Shown here piece by piece: positions 52,567-60,616 of a DNA stretch of 64,000 nt. Each line of letters starts with the position of its first letter. Within the stretch, counting starts at the first letter, position 1. The notes under the pieces were generated by a model. That model saw only the letters and a list, made by a program, of their open reading frames with translations, did not search any database and had not been told where the DNA came from. Both the position numbers and the translations under genes were made by a program. This DNA comes from Pseudomonadota bacterium (GTDB taxonomy: Bacteria; Desulfobacterota; Desulfovibrionia; Desulfovibrionales; Desulfovibrionaceae). Location: assembly GCA_023390395.1 (NCBI GenBank), contig JAEWCY010000132.1:40419-104418 (forward strand). Reading direction: 5' to 3'.

Positions 52567-52929
52567 ATGGCCCGCATACTGATCGTGGATGACTCCATCG
52601 TCTCCCGGACCAATCTCAAGAACATCCTGGCCGACGCCCGGCACGAAATCGTGGGCGAGGCCGTCGACGGCGAGGACGGGGTGGCGAAGTTCCTGTCCCT
52701 GCGCCCGGACATGGTGACCATGGACATCACCATGCCCAAGCTCAACGGCATCGAGTGCCTCAAGCGCATCCTCGGCCACGACCCCGAGGCCCGGGTCATG
52801 ATGATCAGCGCCCTGGGCCAGGGGGCCAAGATCCTGGAAGCCATCGACAGCGGCGCGCGCCACTACGTCACCAAGCCCTTCGAGCCGGACAAGGTCCTCG
52901 AGGCGGTGACGGAGGTGCTCGGCGACTAG
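52567..52929 (+). CDS. CheY-like single-domain response regulator
   Basis: Predicted 120-residue receiver. Acidic pair D8/D9, phospho-acceptor D53 in TMDITMPKLNG, switch S81 in MMISALGQ and Lys103 in YVTKPFEP are all present. It matches the CheY / PilH-like family common in Desulfovibrio. It lies between a CheX-type phosphatase and a CheA-like kinase gene, its likely partners. Confidence 0.94.
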   Translation: MARILIVDDSIVSRTNLKNILADARHEIVGEAVDGEDGVAKFLSLRPDMVTMDITMPKLNGIECLKRILGHDPEARVMMISALGQGAKILEAIDSGARHYVTKPFEPDKVLEAVTEVLGD

Positions 52930-52992
52930 CCAGGGGCTCTCCGGGAATGTGTTGGTATCTTGGTTGGAGAGCTGGCTAGCCTCGGACGTTGT

Positions 52993-53019
52993 TCGGGAAA
53001 CGGCATGGCCGTTTCCCGA
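52993..53019. repeat. Perfect 12-bp-arm hairpin between the CheY-like and CheA-like genes
   Basis: TCGGGAAACGGC (52993-53004) and GCCGTTTCCCGA (53008-53019) with an ATG triloop. There is no T-run. It may attenuate the downstream kinase gene or mark a transcript boundary. Confidence 0.6.
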
Positions 53020-53117
53020 GGACGCGGCATGAGGCCGCCGCCGCGGCGGGTGCGAAGGCTTCGGATGCGCCGCCTCGAAGGGGGCGGCCCGACCGATCCC
53101 GGCTCTGGGGAGGGCGT

Positions 53118-55124
53118 ATGGAGACGACGGTCGACGATCTGGACATGAGGCGGGACGGGCAACCGGCCGAGGACCAGTCCATCGGCAACCTGGTGGAGCA
53201 CACCCGGACGTTTGCGGCCTCGGACCCGGGCAGCGCCGTGCACGCCTTCTTCGGCGGCCATCCCAGCGCCGAGGGCGTGGTCATCCTGGACGGCCAAGCC
53301 CCCAAGGGCCTGGTCATGCGCAACGACTTCTACCAGAAGATGGGCTCGCTCTACGGCCGCGACCTGTTCATGCGCCGCCCCATCAGGCTCATCATGAACG
53401 CCCGGCCCCTGGTGGTGGACGTGTCCGTGGACATCGCCACCATTGGCCTCATCGCCATGAACCGACCCCACGACCAGCTCTACGACCTCGTGGTCATCAC
53501 CAGCGGCGAGGGCTATTCCGGGGTGGTGAGCATCAAGCGCTTCATGATCGAGCTCTCGCGCAACAGGGAGATGGAGATCTCGCTGCTCAAGACGCAAAAG
53601 GAGATCCTGCGCGAGGCCAACGAGGCCGAGATACGCAACCGCAAGCAGATCGAGGAGAAGAGCCAGGAGCTGCGCAGGAAAAACGACGCCATCAAAAACC
53701 TCATGGACAACGCCGGCCAGGGCTTCCTGTCCTTCGGCAAGGACCTGGTCGTCTCCGGCGAGCACAGCCTGGAGTGCGTGCAGATCCTGCGCGTGCCCGT
53801 GGAGGGGCGCGATTTCGTGGCGCTCATGGCCCGGCACGTGTCGTCCGAGGTCGCCCGGACCATGGCCCAGGTGTTCGAGAGCGTGTTCGCCTCGGACAAG
53901 ACCCTGCGGGCCAAGGTCTACCTGTCGCTTCTGCCGCCCGAGGTCACGATCTACGACCGCAGCGTCAGCATCGAATACAAGATCATCCAGTACGGCGACC
54001 AGAAACGCATGATGCTGATCCTCACCGACGTCACCGAGAAGAAGAAGCTCGAGGCGCGCATGGTCGAGGAGCGCAACAACGTCAAGATGGTGGCCAAGGC
54101 CCTGACCCGGCAGTCCGACGTGAACCTGGCCATGGAGGAGCTGGCGGCCTTCGCCCCGGGCGACGCCTCGGCGATCGTCGCCGCGGCCGCCGACCCCGGG
54201 GCGGCCCTGGCCGAGATCTTTCGCCTCATCCACACCTTCAAGGGCGATTTCGCCCAGCTTGGGCTGCACAACACCGCCGCGGGCCTGCACGCCGAGGAGG
54301 ACCGGCTGGCCGCGCTGTCCGCCAGGCCCGAAGCGCCGGCCCGGGACGAGCTGGCCGGGATCGTCGCCGGCTGGGACGCCCGGGCTTTGCTCCAGGAGGA
54401 CGTGGGCATCCTCACGGACATCCTGGGCAAGGCCTTTTTCGAAAAGGACGAGCGCTTCCAGATCGGCGAGGAGGCCCTTGGGGACATCGAGCGGCAGGTC
54501 ATGGCCCTGCCCGAAGGCGCGGAGCGCAAGGGCATCCTCGATTCCCTGCGCCGCCTGCGGCAGCGTTCCCTCAAGGAAATCCTGGCCGAGTACCGGGAGT
54601 ACCTCCAGGCCCTGGCCGACCGCCTGGGCAAGGCCGTGGAGCCGCTGCGCGTCGTGGGCGACGACGTGTTCGTGGACAAGGAGACGGTGCAGCGCTTCGT
54701 CAAATCCCTGGTCCACGTCTTCCGGAACATGATCGACCACGGCATCGAGTCTCCGGAGGAGCGCCTGGAGGCCGGCAAGCGCGAGCAGGGAGTGGTCAAG
54801 TGCAAGGTCCGGCTCGAGGGCGGGGAGGTGCGCCTGGGCATCTCCGACGACGGCCGGGGCATCGACGCGGCCAAGGTGGCCAGGGCGGCCGCGGCCAAGG
54901 GCCTGGTTTCGCCCGGGGACGTCGCGGGCCTGCCCCTGGAGAAGGTCTATGCGCTCCTTTTCGAGGACTCCTTTTCCACCAAGGAGGAGGTGAGCGCCCT
55001 GTCCGGCCGGGGCGTGGGCCTGTCCGCGGTCAAGGCCGAGGTCGAGCGCCTGGGCGGGACCGTGGAGGTCGCCTCCACGCCGGGGCTCGGCTCGAAATTC
55101 ACCTTCCGGTTCCCGCTGCCGTAG
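53118..55124 (+). CDS. CheA-like histidine kinase with N-terminal CBS-like domain, lacking the CheW-like domain
   Basis: Predicted 668-residue cytoplasmic protein. The N-terminal 30-150 resembles a CBS-pair domain (GVVILDGQAPKGLVMRNDFYQKM, then YDLVVITSGEGYSGVVSIKRFM). A coiled coil leads to a PAS-like region, then an HPt domain with the phospho-accepting His in LIHTFKGDFAQLGL. The HATPase domain has HVFRNMIDHGIESPEER and GISDDGRGID and ends soon after SGRGVGLSAVKAEVERLGG. The C-terminal CheW-binding domain of true CheA is missing. It probably phosphorylates the neighbouring CheY-like protein. The ATG at 53118 follows GGGGAGGG. Confidence 0.85.
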   Translation: METTVDDLDMRRDGQPAEDQSIGNLVEHTRTFAASDPGSAVHAFFGGHPSAEGVVILDGQAPKGLVMRNDFYQKMGSLYGRDLFMRRPIRLIMNARPLVVDVSVDIATIGLIAMNRPHDQLYDLVVITSGEGYSGVVSIKRFMIELSRNREMEISLLKTQKEILREANEAEIRNRKQIEEKSQELRRKNDAIKNLMDNAGQGFLSFGKDLVVSGEHSLECVQILRVPVEGRDFVALMARHVSSEVARTMAQVFESVFASDKTLRAKVYLSLLPPEVTIYDRSVSIEYKIIQYGDQKRMMLILTDVTEKKKLEARMVEERNNVKMVAKALTRQSDVNLAMEELAAFAPGDASAIVAAAADPGAALAEIFRLIHTFKGDFAQLGLHNTAAGLHAEEDRLAALSARPEAPARDELAGIVAGWDARALLQEDVGILTDILGKAFFEKDERFQIGEEALGDIERQVMALPEGAERKGILDSLRRLRQRSLKEILAEYREYLQALADRLGKAVEPLRVVGDDVFVDKETVQRFVKSLVHVFRNMIDHGIESPEERLEAGKREQGVVKCKVRLEGGEVRLGISDDGRGIDAAKVARAAAAKGLVSPGDVAGLPLEKVYALLFEDSFSTKEEVSALSGRGVGLSAVKAEVERLGGTVEVASTPGLGSKFTFRFPLP

Positions 55125-55137
55125 TGTTGCGTCCCTG

Positions 55138-55161
55138 AAAAAATACTGCGCAGGCGCGCAG
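55138..55161 (-). terminator. Rho-independent terminator of the nap-regulatory operon
   Basis: On the minus strand the stem CTGCGC / GCGCAG (55156-55161 with 55146-55151) is followed by TAT and six Ts (A-run 55138-55143). It lies about 85 nt after the stop of the NtrC-type gene. Confidence 0.75.
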
Positions 55162-55244
55162 TTCGCGGGCGCGACACGAGCCGCCGCCTTCGCGCCAGGC
55201 GGCCGTAGCGCCTCCCGACGACGCCACGGGTCGGGCTTGGGGCG

Positions 55245-56639
55245 TCAGCCGTCGAGACCGTGCTTCTTGAGCATCTGGTAGAGGTGGCCTCGGGACAGGC
55301 CGGAGACCCGGGCCGCCTGGCTGATGCTGGCCGTGGCCGCCAGAAGCCCGGTCAGGTAGCCCCGCTCCGAAGCCTCCTTGAATTCCCGGTAGGGCGGATA
55401 GGCCCGGCCCTGGGACGCGCCCTGCGGCGCGGCCGGGGCCGGGGGCGTTTCGGTCCGGCCGCCGCCCAGGCGGCTTCGGGCCACGGCCATGCGGATGTCC
55501 AGCGGCAGATGCCCGGCGAAGATCTGCGGCTCCCCCCGCGAGGCGGCGAAGGCCCGCTCCAGGGCATGGCCGAGTTCCCGCACGTTGCCCGGCCAGTCGT
55601 AGCGCACGAGCGCCTCCACGAGGTCGTCGGACACCGTCTTGCCGCAGGCGTCGTAGCGGCTGCACAGCCGTTCCACGAAATGGCGGCACAAAAGCGGGAT
55701 GTCCTGCCTGCGTTCCCGCAGCGGCGGCAGGGTGATGACGATGCCGTTTAAGCGGTAGAGCAGGTCGGTGCGGAAAAGGTCCAGGGAGGCCATTTCCACG
55801 AGGTTGCGGTTGGTGGCGGCGATGAGGCGGAAGTCGCTTTGCACCTCGGCCTTGCCGCCGATGGGCCGAAAGCGCCGGGTTTCGAGCACACGCAGGAAGG
55901 AGCGCTGCAGGGCCACGGGCAGCTCGCCCACCTCGTCGAGGAAAAGCGTGCCCCGGTGGGCCAGCCGGGCCATGCCGTCGCGGTCCTGGTCGGCTCCGGT
56001 GAAGGCCCCCCGGGTGTGGCCGAAGAGCTGGCTTTCCAGGAGCGATTCCGTGGCCGAGGCGCAGTCCATGGCCACGAAGGGCATGGCCGCCCGGGCGCTG
56101 CCGTCGTGGATGGCCCGGGCGAAGACCTCCTTGCCGGTGCCGGTCTCGCCCAGCAGCAGCACGTTGATGTCGCTGGCCGCCGCCTGGGCGGCCAGGTCCA
56201 GGCAGGCGCGAAGGGCGGGGCTTTCCCCCACGATGCTGCGCAGTTCGCGCAGGTCCGCGCTCGATGCGGCGCGCTGCCGGCGAAAGGCCACCACCCGTTC
56301 GAGGATGAGCCGCAGATTGTCCAGGGACAGGGGCTTGGTCAGAAAGTCCCAGGCTCCGTGGCGGAGGGCCAGGTCGGCCCCGGCCGCGTCGCCGTGGCCG
56401 GTGACGATGACGATCTCCGGCGGGTCGGGCAGGGCGCGCAGTTCCGGGATGCGCTCCAGGCCGTTGCCGTCGGGCAGGAGCACGTCCAGGAAGACGATGT
56501 CGCAGCCGCGCTCCCGGCAAAGGGCCAGCCCCTCGGCCAGGGTCGAGGCGGCCAGGGCCTCGTGGCCGAGCTCCGTGGCGGTGACGCCGATGAGCCGCTG
56601 CACCAGGCGGTCGTCGTCGAGGGCGAGGATGCGGGCCAC
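55245..56639 (-). CDS. NtrC-type sigma-54-dependent response regulator
   Basis: Predicted 464-residue regulator. The receiver domain has D8-D10 and phospho-acceptor D52 in VFLDVLLPDGNG. The AAA+ domain has GETGTGKEVFARAIHD, the sigma-54 contact GAFTGA and LDEVGEL, and the C-terminal Fis-type HTH ends ISQAARVSGLSRGHLYQMLKKHG. It starts 3 nt after the stop of the hybrid kinase gene, its evident partner. Being at the end of the nap cluster, it likely controls nitrate respiration genes or related redox genes. Confidence 0.94.
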   Translation of the reverse strand: MARILALDDDRLVQRLIGVTATELGHEALAASTLAEGLALCRERGCDIVFLDVLLPDGNGLERIPELRALPDPPEIVIVTGHGDAAGADLALRHGAWDFLTKPLSLDNLRLILERVVAFRRQRAASSADLRELRSIVGESPALRACLDLAAQAAASDINVLLLGETGTGKEVFARAIHDGSARAAMPFVAMDCASATESLLESQLFGHTRGAFTGADQDRDGMARLAHRGTLFLDEVGELPVALQRSFLRVLETRRFRPIGGKAEVQSDFRLIAATNRNLVEMASLDLFRTDLLYRLNGIVITLPPLRERRQDIPLLCRHFVERLCSRYDACGKTVSDDLVEALVRYDWPGNVRELGHALERAFAASRGEPQIFAGHLPLDIRMAVARSRLGGGRTETPPAPAAPQGASQGRAYPPYREFKEASERGYLTGLLAATASISQAARVSGLSRGHLYQMLKKHGLDG

Positions 56640-56642
56640 GGC

Positions 56643-58898
56643 CTACCCGAGGGAGGCGGCCCGGCGCAGGGCCTGGCTCGTGCGGTCGAGCACGTCGCGA
56701 AGCTCCCGCCGGTCCGCGTCGGGCACGGCTTCGCGCGCCCTGGCCAGCAGTTCCAGGCGGGCGGCCGCCTCCCGCAGCCCGGCCGCGCCAAGCGACGCCG
56801 CGCCGGACTTGAGCGTGTGCATGAGCCGGGAGGCCTCGGCCAGGTCGCCCCGACCGGCCGCCTCCTCGAAGGCCTCGGCCAGGGCCGGGGCGCTTTCCAG
56901 GAAATCCGAGGCCAGCAGGCGGTAGAGGTCCTTGCGCCCGCCGAGCAGGCGCAGGGCTTCGTCCGTTTCCAGGACCCCGCCGTCGGCTCCGCCGCGTCCC
57001 GGGGCGTCGGCCGCCGCCGGGGGCACGGCGATGGAGCGCGCCCCCACGGCGGCGCGCATGGCCCGGTGCAGGGCGGCCACGTCGATGGGCTTGCCCACCA
57101 CGCCCTCGATTTCCCCGGCCGCAAGCTCCGCCTGGTCCTCGGGCAGGGCGAAGGCGGTGAGGATGAGCACGGGCGTGCGCCTGCGGCCGAGTTCCGTTTC
57201 CAGGCCGCGCAGGCGGCGCACAACCTCGACGCCGTCCATGCCGGGCATCTGCAGGTCGAGCAGGATCAGGTCGCTCGGGGCCTTGCGCAAAAGGGCCAGG
57301 GCCTCGGGGCCGCCGGCGGCCAGGCGCACCTCGGCTCCGTCCTCGCGCAGGATGTCGTTAAGAAGAATCCGGTTGGCGTTGTGGTCGTCCACCACCAGCA
57401 CCCGCAGCCCGGCCAGGGCTTGGTCCGGTCCGGCCTCGGGTCCGTCCGCCCGTCCGGGAGCCTCCTCTGGCAGGGCCGCCTCGGGCCCCACGGCCAGCAC
57501 GGCGGTGAAGGCGAAGGCGCTGCCCCGACCCGGGGCGCTTGCCACGGCGATGTCGCCGCCCATCATCCGGGCCAGCTCCCGGGCGATGCAAAGCCCGAGC
57601 CCCGACCCGGCGTGGCGCCGGGACAGGGAGTCGTCCACCTGGCTGAAGCACTCGAAGATGCGCCCCTGGTCCTCCTGGGCCACGCCCACACCGGTGTCGG
57701 AAACCACGGTGCGCACGCGCGCCTCCTGGGGCGTGCGGCCGGGGAGCACGTCCACCTCCAGGCGCACGCCGCCGCGCTCGGTGAACTTCACGGCGTTGCC
57801 GAGGAGGTTGGCCAGCACCTGGCGGTAGCGGAAGGCGTCGCCGACGAGGCAGGCCGGCGTTTCCGGCGCGACGTGCACGGAGAAGTCCAGCCCCTTGTCC
57901 CTGGCGGTGAAGGCGAAGATGCCGCTGGTCTGCTCCACGGCCCGGCGCAGGGAGAAGGGCCGGGCCTCGAGCTCCAGCCGGCCGGAATCCAGGCGGGAGA
58001 CGTCCAGGATGTCGCCCACGATCTCGAGCAGCGACCCGGCCGAATGGATGACGAGCTTGGCGTAGCGCGCGGCCCGGGGGGGCAGGTCCTCGCGCAGCAG
58101 GCGTTCGGACAGGCCGATGATGCCGGTCAGGGGCGTGCGCATGTCGTGGCTCATGTTGGCCAGAAAGCGGCTTTTCATGCGGCTTAAGGCTTCGGCCTTC
58201 TCCCGGCGGCGGCTGATCTCGAAGGTGGAGCCGCCGAGGCCGAGCAGCCCGACGACCCAGATGATGCCGTAGGTGGCGGCCAGGGTGCGCTGGTTGCGGT
58301 CGCGCGAGGCGAGCAGGGGGCCGGCCGGGGCCGAGACGCTGATGCCGCCCCGGGCCGTGCCGACCACCGCCGCCGGATGGCAGCCCCGGCAGCTCTCTTC
58401 GGTCAAAAGCGGAGCCATGAAGCGGAACTGGCCCTTGTCCGCGCCGCCGAAGACCAGCTCGAAGCGGCCGTTTAAGGGCAGCTCGGCCAGGGTCTCGCGT
58501 TCCCAGGCGTCCGGGGCGTTTTCGGGCCGGATGGGGGCCAGGCTTGTGATGTGGAAGTGGACGCCCGCGTTTAAGGCGGCGATGTCCGCGATCTGCCGGG
58601 TCATGTAGGCCGGGTTGACGCGCACCAGGGTCTCGCCGGAGGCGGTGGCCAGGGAGCGTTCGGCCGCGGGCAGGTGGGGGTTGGGGGCGACCCCCGGCCC
58701 CACGGGCACGAACACGCCGCCGTGGGCGGCGTTCCAGGCCCGGGCGGCCAGTATCTGCTGGAAAAACGCCCTGGCCTGGTATTCGGCCAGCTCCATGATG
58801 TGGCGGCGCTCGCCGGCCACGTTCCACAGGAAAAGGACCAGGAGCAGCCCGGTCCAGAAAAGCCCCAGGAGCACCGGTATGACGATCATGCGCTTCAT
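56643..58898 (-). CDS. Hybrid sensor histidine kinase with periplasmic CxxCH heme-motif domain
   Basis: Predicted 751-residue membrane kinase. A helix at about 4-25 is followed by a periplasmic domain of the Tll0287 (DUF3365) type, with one c-type heme motif CRGCH near 165-170 (LLTEESCRGCHPAAV). A second helix lies near 205-222. HisKA (NMSHDMRTPLTGII), HATPase (VSDTGVGVAQED, GSGLGLCIAREL), receiver (LLDLQMPGMDG) and HPt (LMHTLKSGAASLG) domains follow. The heme domain suggests sensing of redox, NO or nitrite. It precedes the NtrC-type gene by 3 nt and follows napH by 47 nt. Confidence 0.92.
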   Translation of the reverse strand: MKRMIVIPVLLGLFWTGLLLVLFLWNVAGERRHIMELAEYQARAFFQQILAARAWNAAHGGVFVPVGPGVAPNPHLPAAERSLATASGETLVRVNPAYMTRQIADIAALNAGVHFHITSLAPIRPENAPDAWERETLAELPLNGRFELVFGGADKGQFRFMAPLLTEESCRGCHPAAVVGTARGGISVSAPAGPLLASRDRNQRTLAATYGIIWVVGLLGLGGSTFEISRRREKAEALSRMKSRFLANMSHDMRTPLTGIIGLSERLLREDLPPRAARYAKLVIHSAGSLLEIVGDILDVSRLDSGRLELEARPFSLRRAVEQTSGIFAFTARDKGLDFSVHVAPETPACLVGDAFRYRQVLANLLGNAVKFTERGGVRLEVDVLPGRTPQEARVRTVVSDTGVGVAQEDQGRIFECFSQVDDSLSRRHAGSGLGLCIARELARMMGGDIAVASAPGRGSAFAFTAVLAVGPEAALPEEAPGRADGPEAGPDQALAGLRVLVVDDHNANRILLNDILREDGAEVRLAAGGPEALALLRKAPSDLILLDLQMPGMDGVEVVRRLRGLETELGRRRTPVLILTAFALPEDQAELAAGEIEGVVGKPIDVAALHRAMRAAVGARSIAVPPAAADAPGRGGADGGVLETDEALRLLGGRKDLYRLLASDFLESAPALAEAFEEAAGRGDLAEASRLMHTLKSGAASLGAAGLREAAARLELLARAREAVPDADRRELRDVLDRTSQALRRAASLG

Positions 58899-58945
58899 GG
58901 CGATCCCCTTGCGAAACGCGGCGCTTCGGCGAGAGTCCCTCAACC

Positions 58946-59806
58946 CTACAGCTCGCCGGCCGGCCTTGTCGAGCCTGATTCCCCGGAAGCCTCCCGGCCC
59001 CGGCCCAGGGCGAAGCGCAGGGCCCGGCCGCGCTGTCGGCAGGCCTCCACGCAGTCGCCGCAGTTGGTGCAGGCGGCGGGCGCGGCCTTGCGCCTGGGGT
59101 CGAGGTCCAGGGAGCAGGCGGCTAGGCAGGCCCGGTCGTCCCGGCCGCAGGCGCAGCGTCTCGCCTCGAAGGCTACGCGAAGCCCCGGCGGGGCCAGGCG
59201 GTGGACAAGGGCCAGGAGCACGGACTGGGGACAGACGAACCGGCACCACAGCCGCGCGCCGCAAAGGACTTCCACCAGAAGCAGGGCCGGCACGGCCAGC
59301 ACGGGCAGCCAGAAGAAGCCGGAAACGGCGTATTGCCACAGCCTGGAATAGGCGGCCGGAAGCGACAGGAGATTGAGCAGCGGCGGCAGGCCGCAAACGC
59401 CGACCACGGCCAGCCCGATCCCGGCCAGGGCGACGCGAAGGGCCAGGCCCCCCCGGGGAAACCGGCCGGGGCGCGCGCGACCCAGGCGGCGGGAGAGGGC
59501 GTGGCTCCATTCGGACAGGAGCCCGTAGGGGCAGGCGTAGGCGCAAAAGACCGGCCCCAGGGCCAGGGCCAGGACCAGGGCCAGTCCCGCGCCCAGGGCC
59601 GCCGGTGCGGCCACGGCCCGGGCCGAGGCCGCGACCTGGGCCACGGCCAGGGGATCGCCAAGCGGCAGGCCCAGGACGTCCAGGGCCAGGAAGTTGCCGC
59701 TTAACCAGTGGACGCCCCTGGCGTTGGCCAGGGGCAGGGCGGCCATGACCAGGGCGACGCCGATCTGGACGGCGCGCCGCACGGCCCGAAGGGGCGGGCG
59801 CGTCAC
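58946..59806 (-). CDS. napH: NapH-like membrane iron-sulfur protein
   Basis: Predicted 286-residue inner-membrane quinol-oxidising component. Helices are interleaved with two CxxxCP motifs (FCAYACPYG and CRFVCPQS), and a C-terminal cytoplasmic ferredoxin region has CACGRDDRACLAACS and CTNCGDCVEAC. The GTG start at 59804-59806 overlaps the napG stop by 4 nt (GTGA), which fixes the start and implies coupling. With NapG it would pass quinol electrons to periplasmic NapA. Confidence 0.88.
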   Translation of the reverse strand: MTRPPLRAVRRAVQIGVALVMAALPLANARGVHWLSGNFLALDVLGLPLGDPLAVAQVAASARAVAAPAALGAGLALVLALALGPVFCAYACPYGLLSEWSHALSRRLGRARPGRFPRGGLALRVALAGIGLAVVGVCGLPPLLNLLSLPAAYSRLWQYAVSGFFWLPVLAVPALLLVEVLCGARLWCRFVCPQSVLLALVHRLAPPGLRVAFEARRCACGRDDRACLAACSLDLDPRRKAAPAACTNCGDCVEACRQRGRALRFALGRGREASGESGSTRPAGEL

Positions 59807-60300
59807 GGCGTGCCTCCGCTCGCGTCCCGGGGCAGGGCGGTCCGGGGCAGGGTCACGATGGCCTGGCGGGGACAGACGCTCTCGCACACGCCGCAGCCCA
59901 CGCAGGCGTCGGTCACCACCGGAAACATGCCCATGTCCATGACCAGGGCCGTGTTGCGCAGCGGGCATTTCTCGTGGCAGGTCTTGCACAGGATCGATCC
60001 CTCGTAGGTGGAGCAGCGCGCCTTGTCGAGCCAGGCCCGGCCCATGTCCGCCTTGGCCATCTCGGTCACGGGGCGCAGCGCCCCGGTGGGGCAGGCCGGC
60101 GGGCAGCGCATGCACAGCCAGCACGGCGTGCGGCGCGGGTCGATGCGCGGCGTGCCGCAGGTGCGCGGGTCGAAGCCGGCCTCGAGGAAGATGCTGCCGA
60201 AGGGGCACAGCTGGGCGCAGCGGCCGCACTGGACGCAGCGCCGCAAGAAGGCGTCCTCGTCGCGGGCCCCGGGCGGCCGCAGCAGGTGTCCGTCGGACAT
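59803..60300 (-). CDS. napG: NapG-like four-cluster ferredoxin
   Basis: Predicted 165-residue iron-sulfur protein with four cysteine clusters (CVQCGRCAQLCP, CWLCMRCPPACP, CKTCHEKCP and CVGCGVCESVCP), the NapG/MauM arrangement. No Tat signal is visible at the chosen ATG, which is odd for a periplasmic NapG. Either the start is further upstream (no good candidate seen) or it acts on the cytoplasmic side like NapF. It follows napD by 30 nt and overlaps napH by 4 nt. Confidence 0.85.
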   Translation of the reverse strand: MSDGHLLRPPGARDEDAFLRRCVQCGRCAQLCPFGSIFLEAGFDPRTCGTPRIDPRRTPCWLCMRCPPACPTGALRPVTEMAKADMGRAWLDKARCSTYEGSILCKTCHEKCPLRNTALVMDMGMFPVVTDACVGCGVCESVCPRQAIVTLPRTALPRDASGGTP

Positions 60301-60330
60301 GTCCCTCCCTTTTCCGGCCGCGCCGGCAGC

Positions 60331-60594
60331 CTAGGCCCGTTCGCCGGGCGTTTCGGGCCGCGCCAGTTCGTCCTCGAGGCTCAGGTAGGCGGCGGCCACG
60401 GCCAACACGCCCGGCGTGGCCCGGATGTCCCGTTCCGCGTCGGGCAGCGCGTCGCTTGGCCCTTCGATGACCACCACCAGGTCCGGCGAACCCTCCCAGG
60501 GCAGGACCGTGGCGTCGGTCCGGCGCGACAGGGCCTCCTTGACGCCCGCGAGCGCATCCGCGCCCGTCTGCACGATGAAGCTGGCCACGGCCAT
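60331..60594 (-). CDS. napD: NapD-like chaperone for nitrate reductase maturation
   Basis: Predicted 87-residue protein. MAVASFIVQTGADALAGVKEAL and VVVIEGPSDALPDAERDIRATPGVLAVAAAYLSLED have the ferredoxin-like NapD fold pattern, with the terminal helix motif that binds the NapA Tat signal. GGAGG lies 7 nt before the ATG. It sits between the chemoreceptor and napG. Confidence 0.85.
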   Translation of the reverse strand: MAVASFIVQTGADALAGVKEALSRRTDATVLPWEGSPDLVVVIEGPSDALPDAERDIRATPGVLAVAAAYLSLEDELARPETPGERA

Positions 60595-60616
60595 GATCGT
60601 TCCTCCTTAGGGGCGG

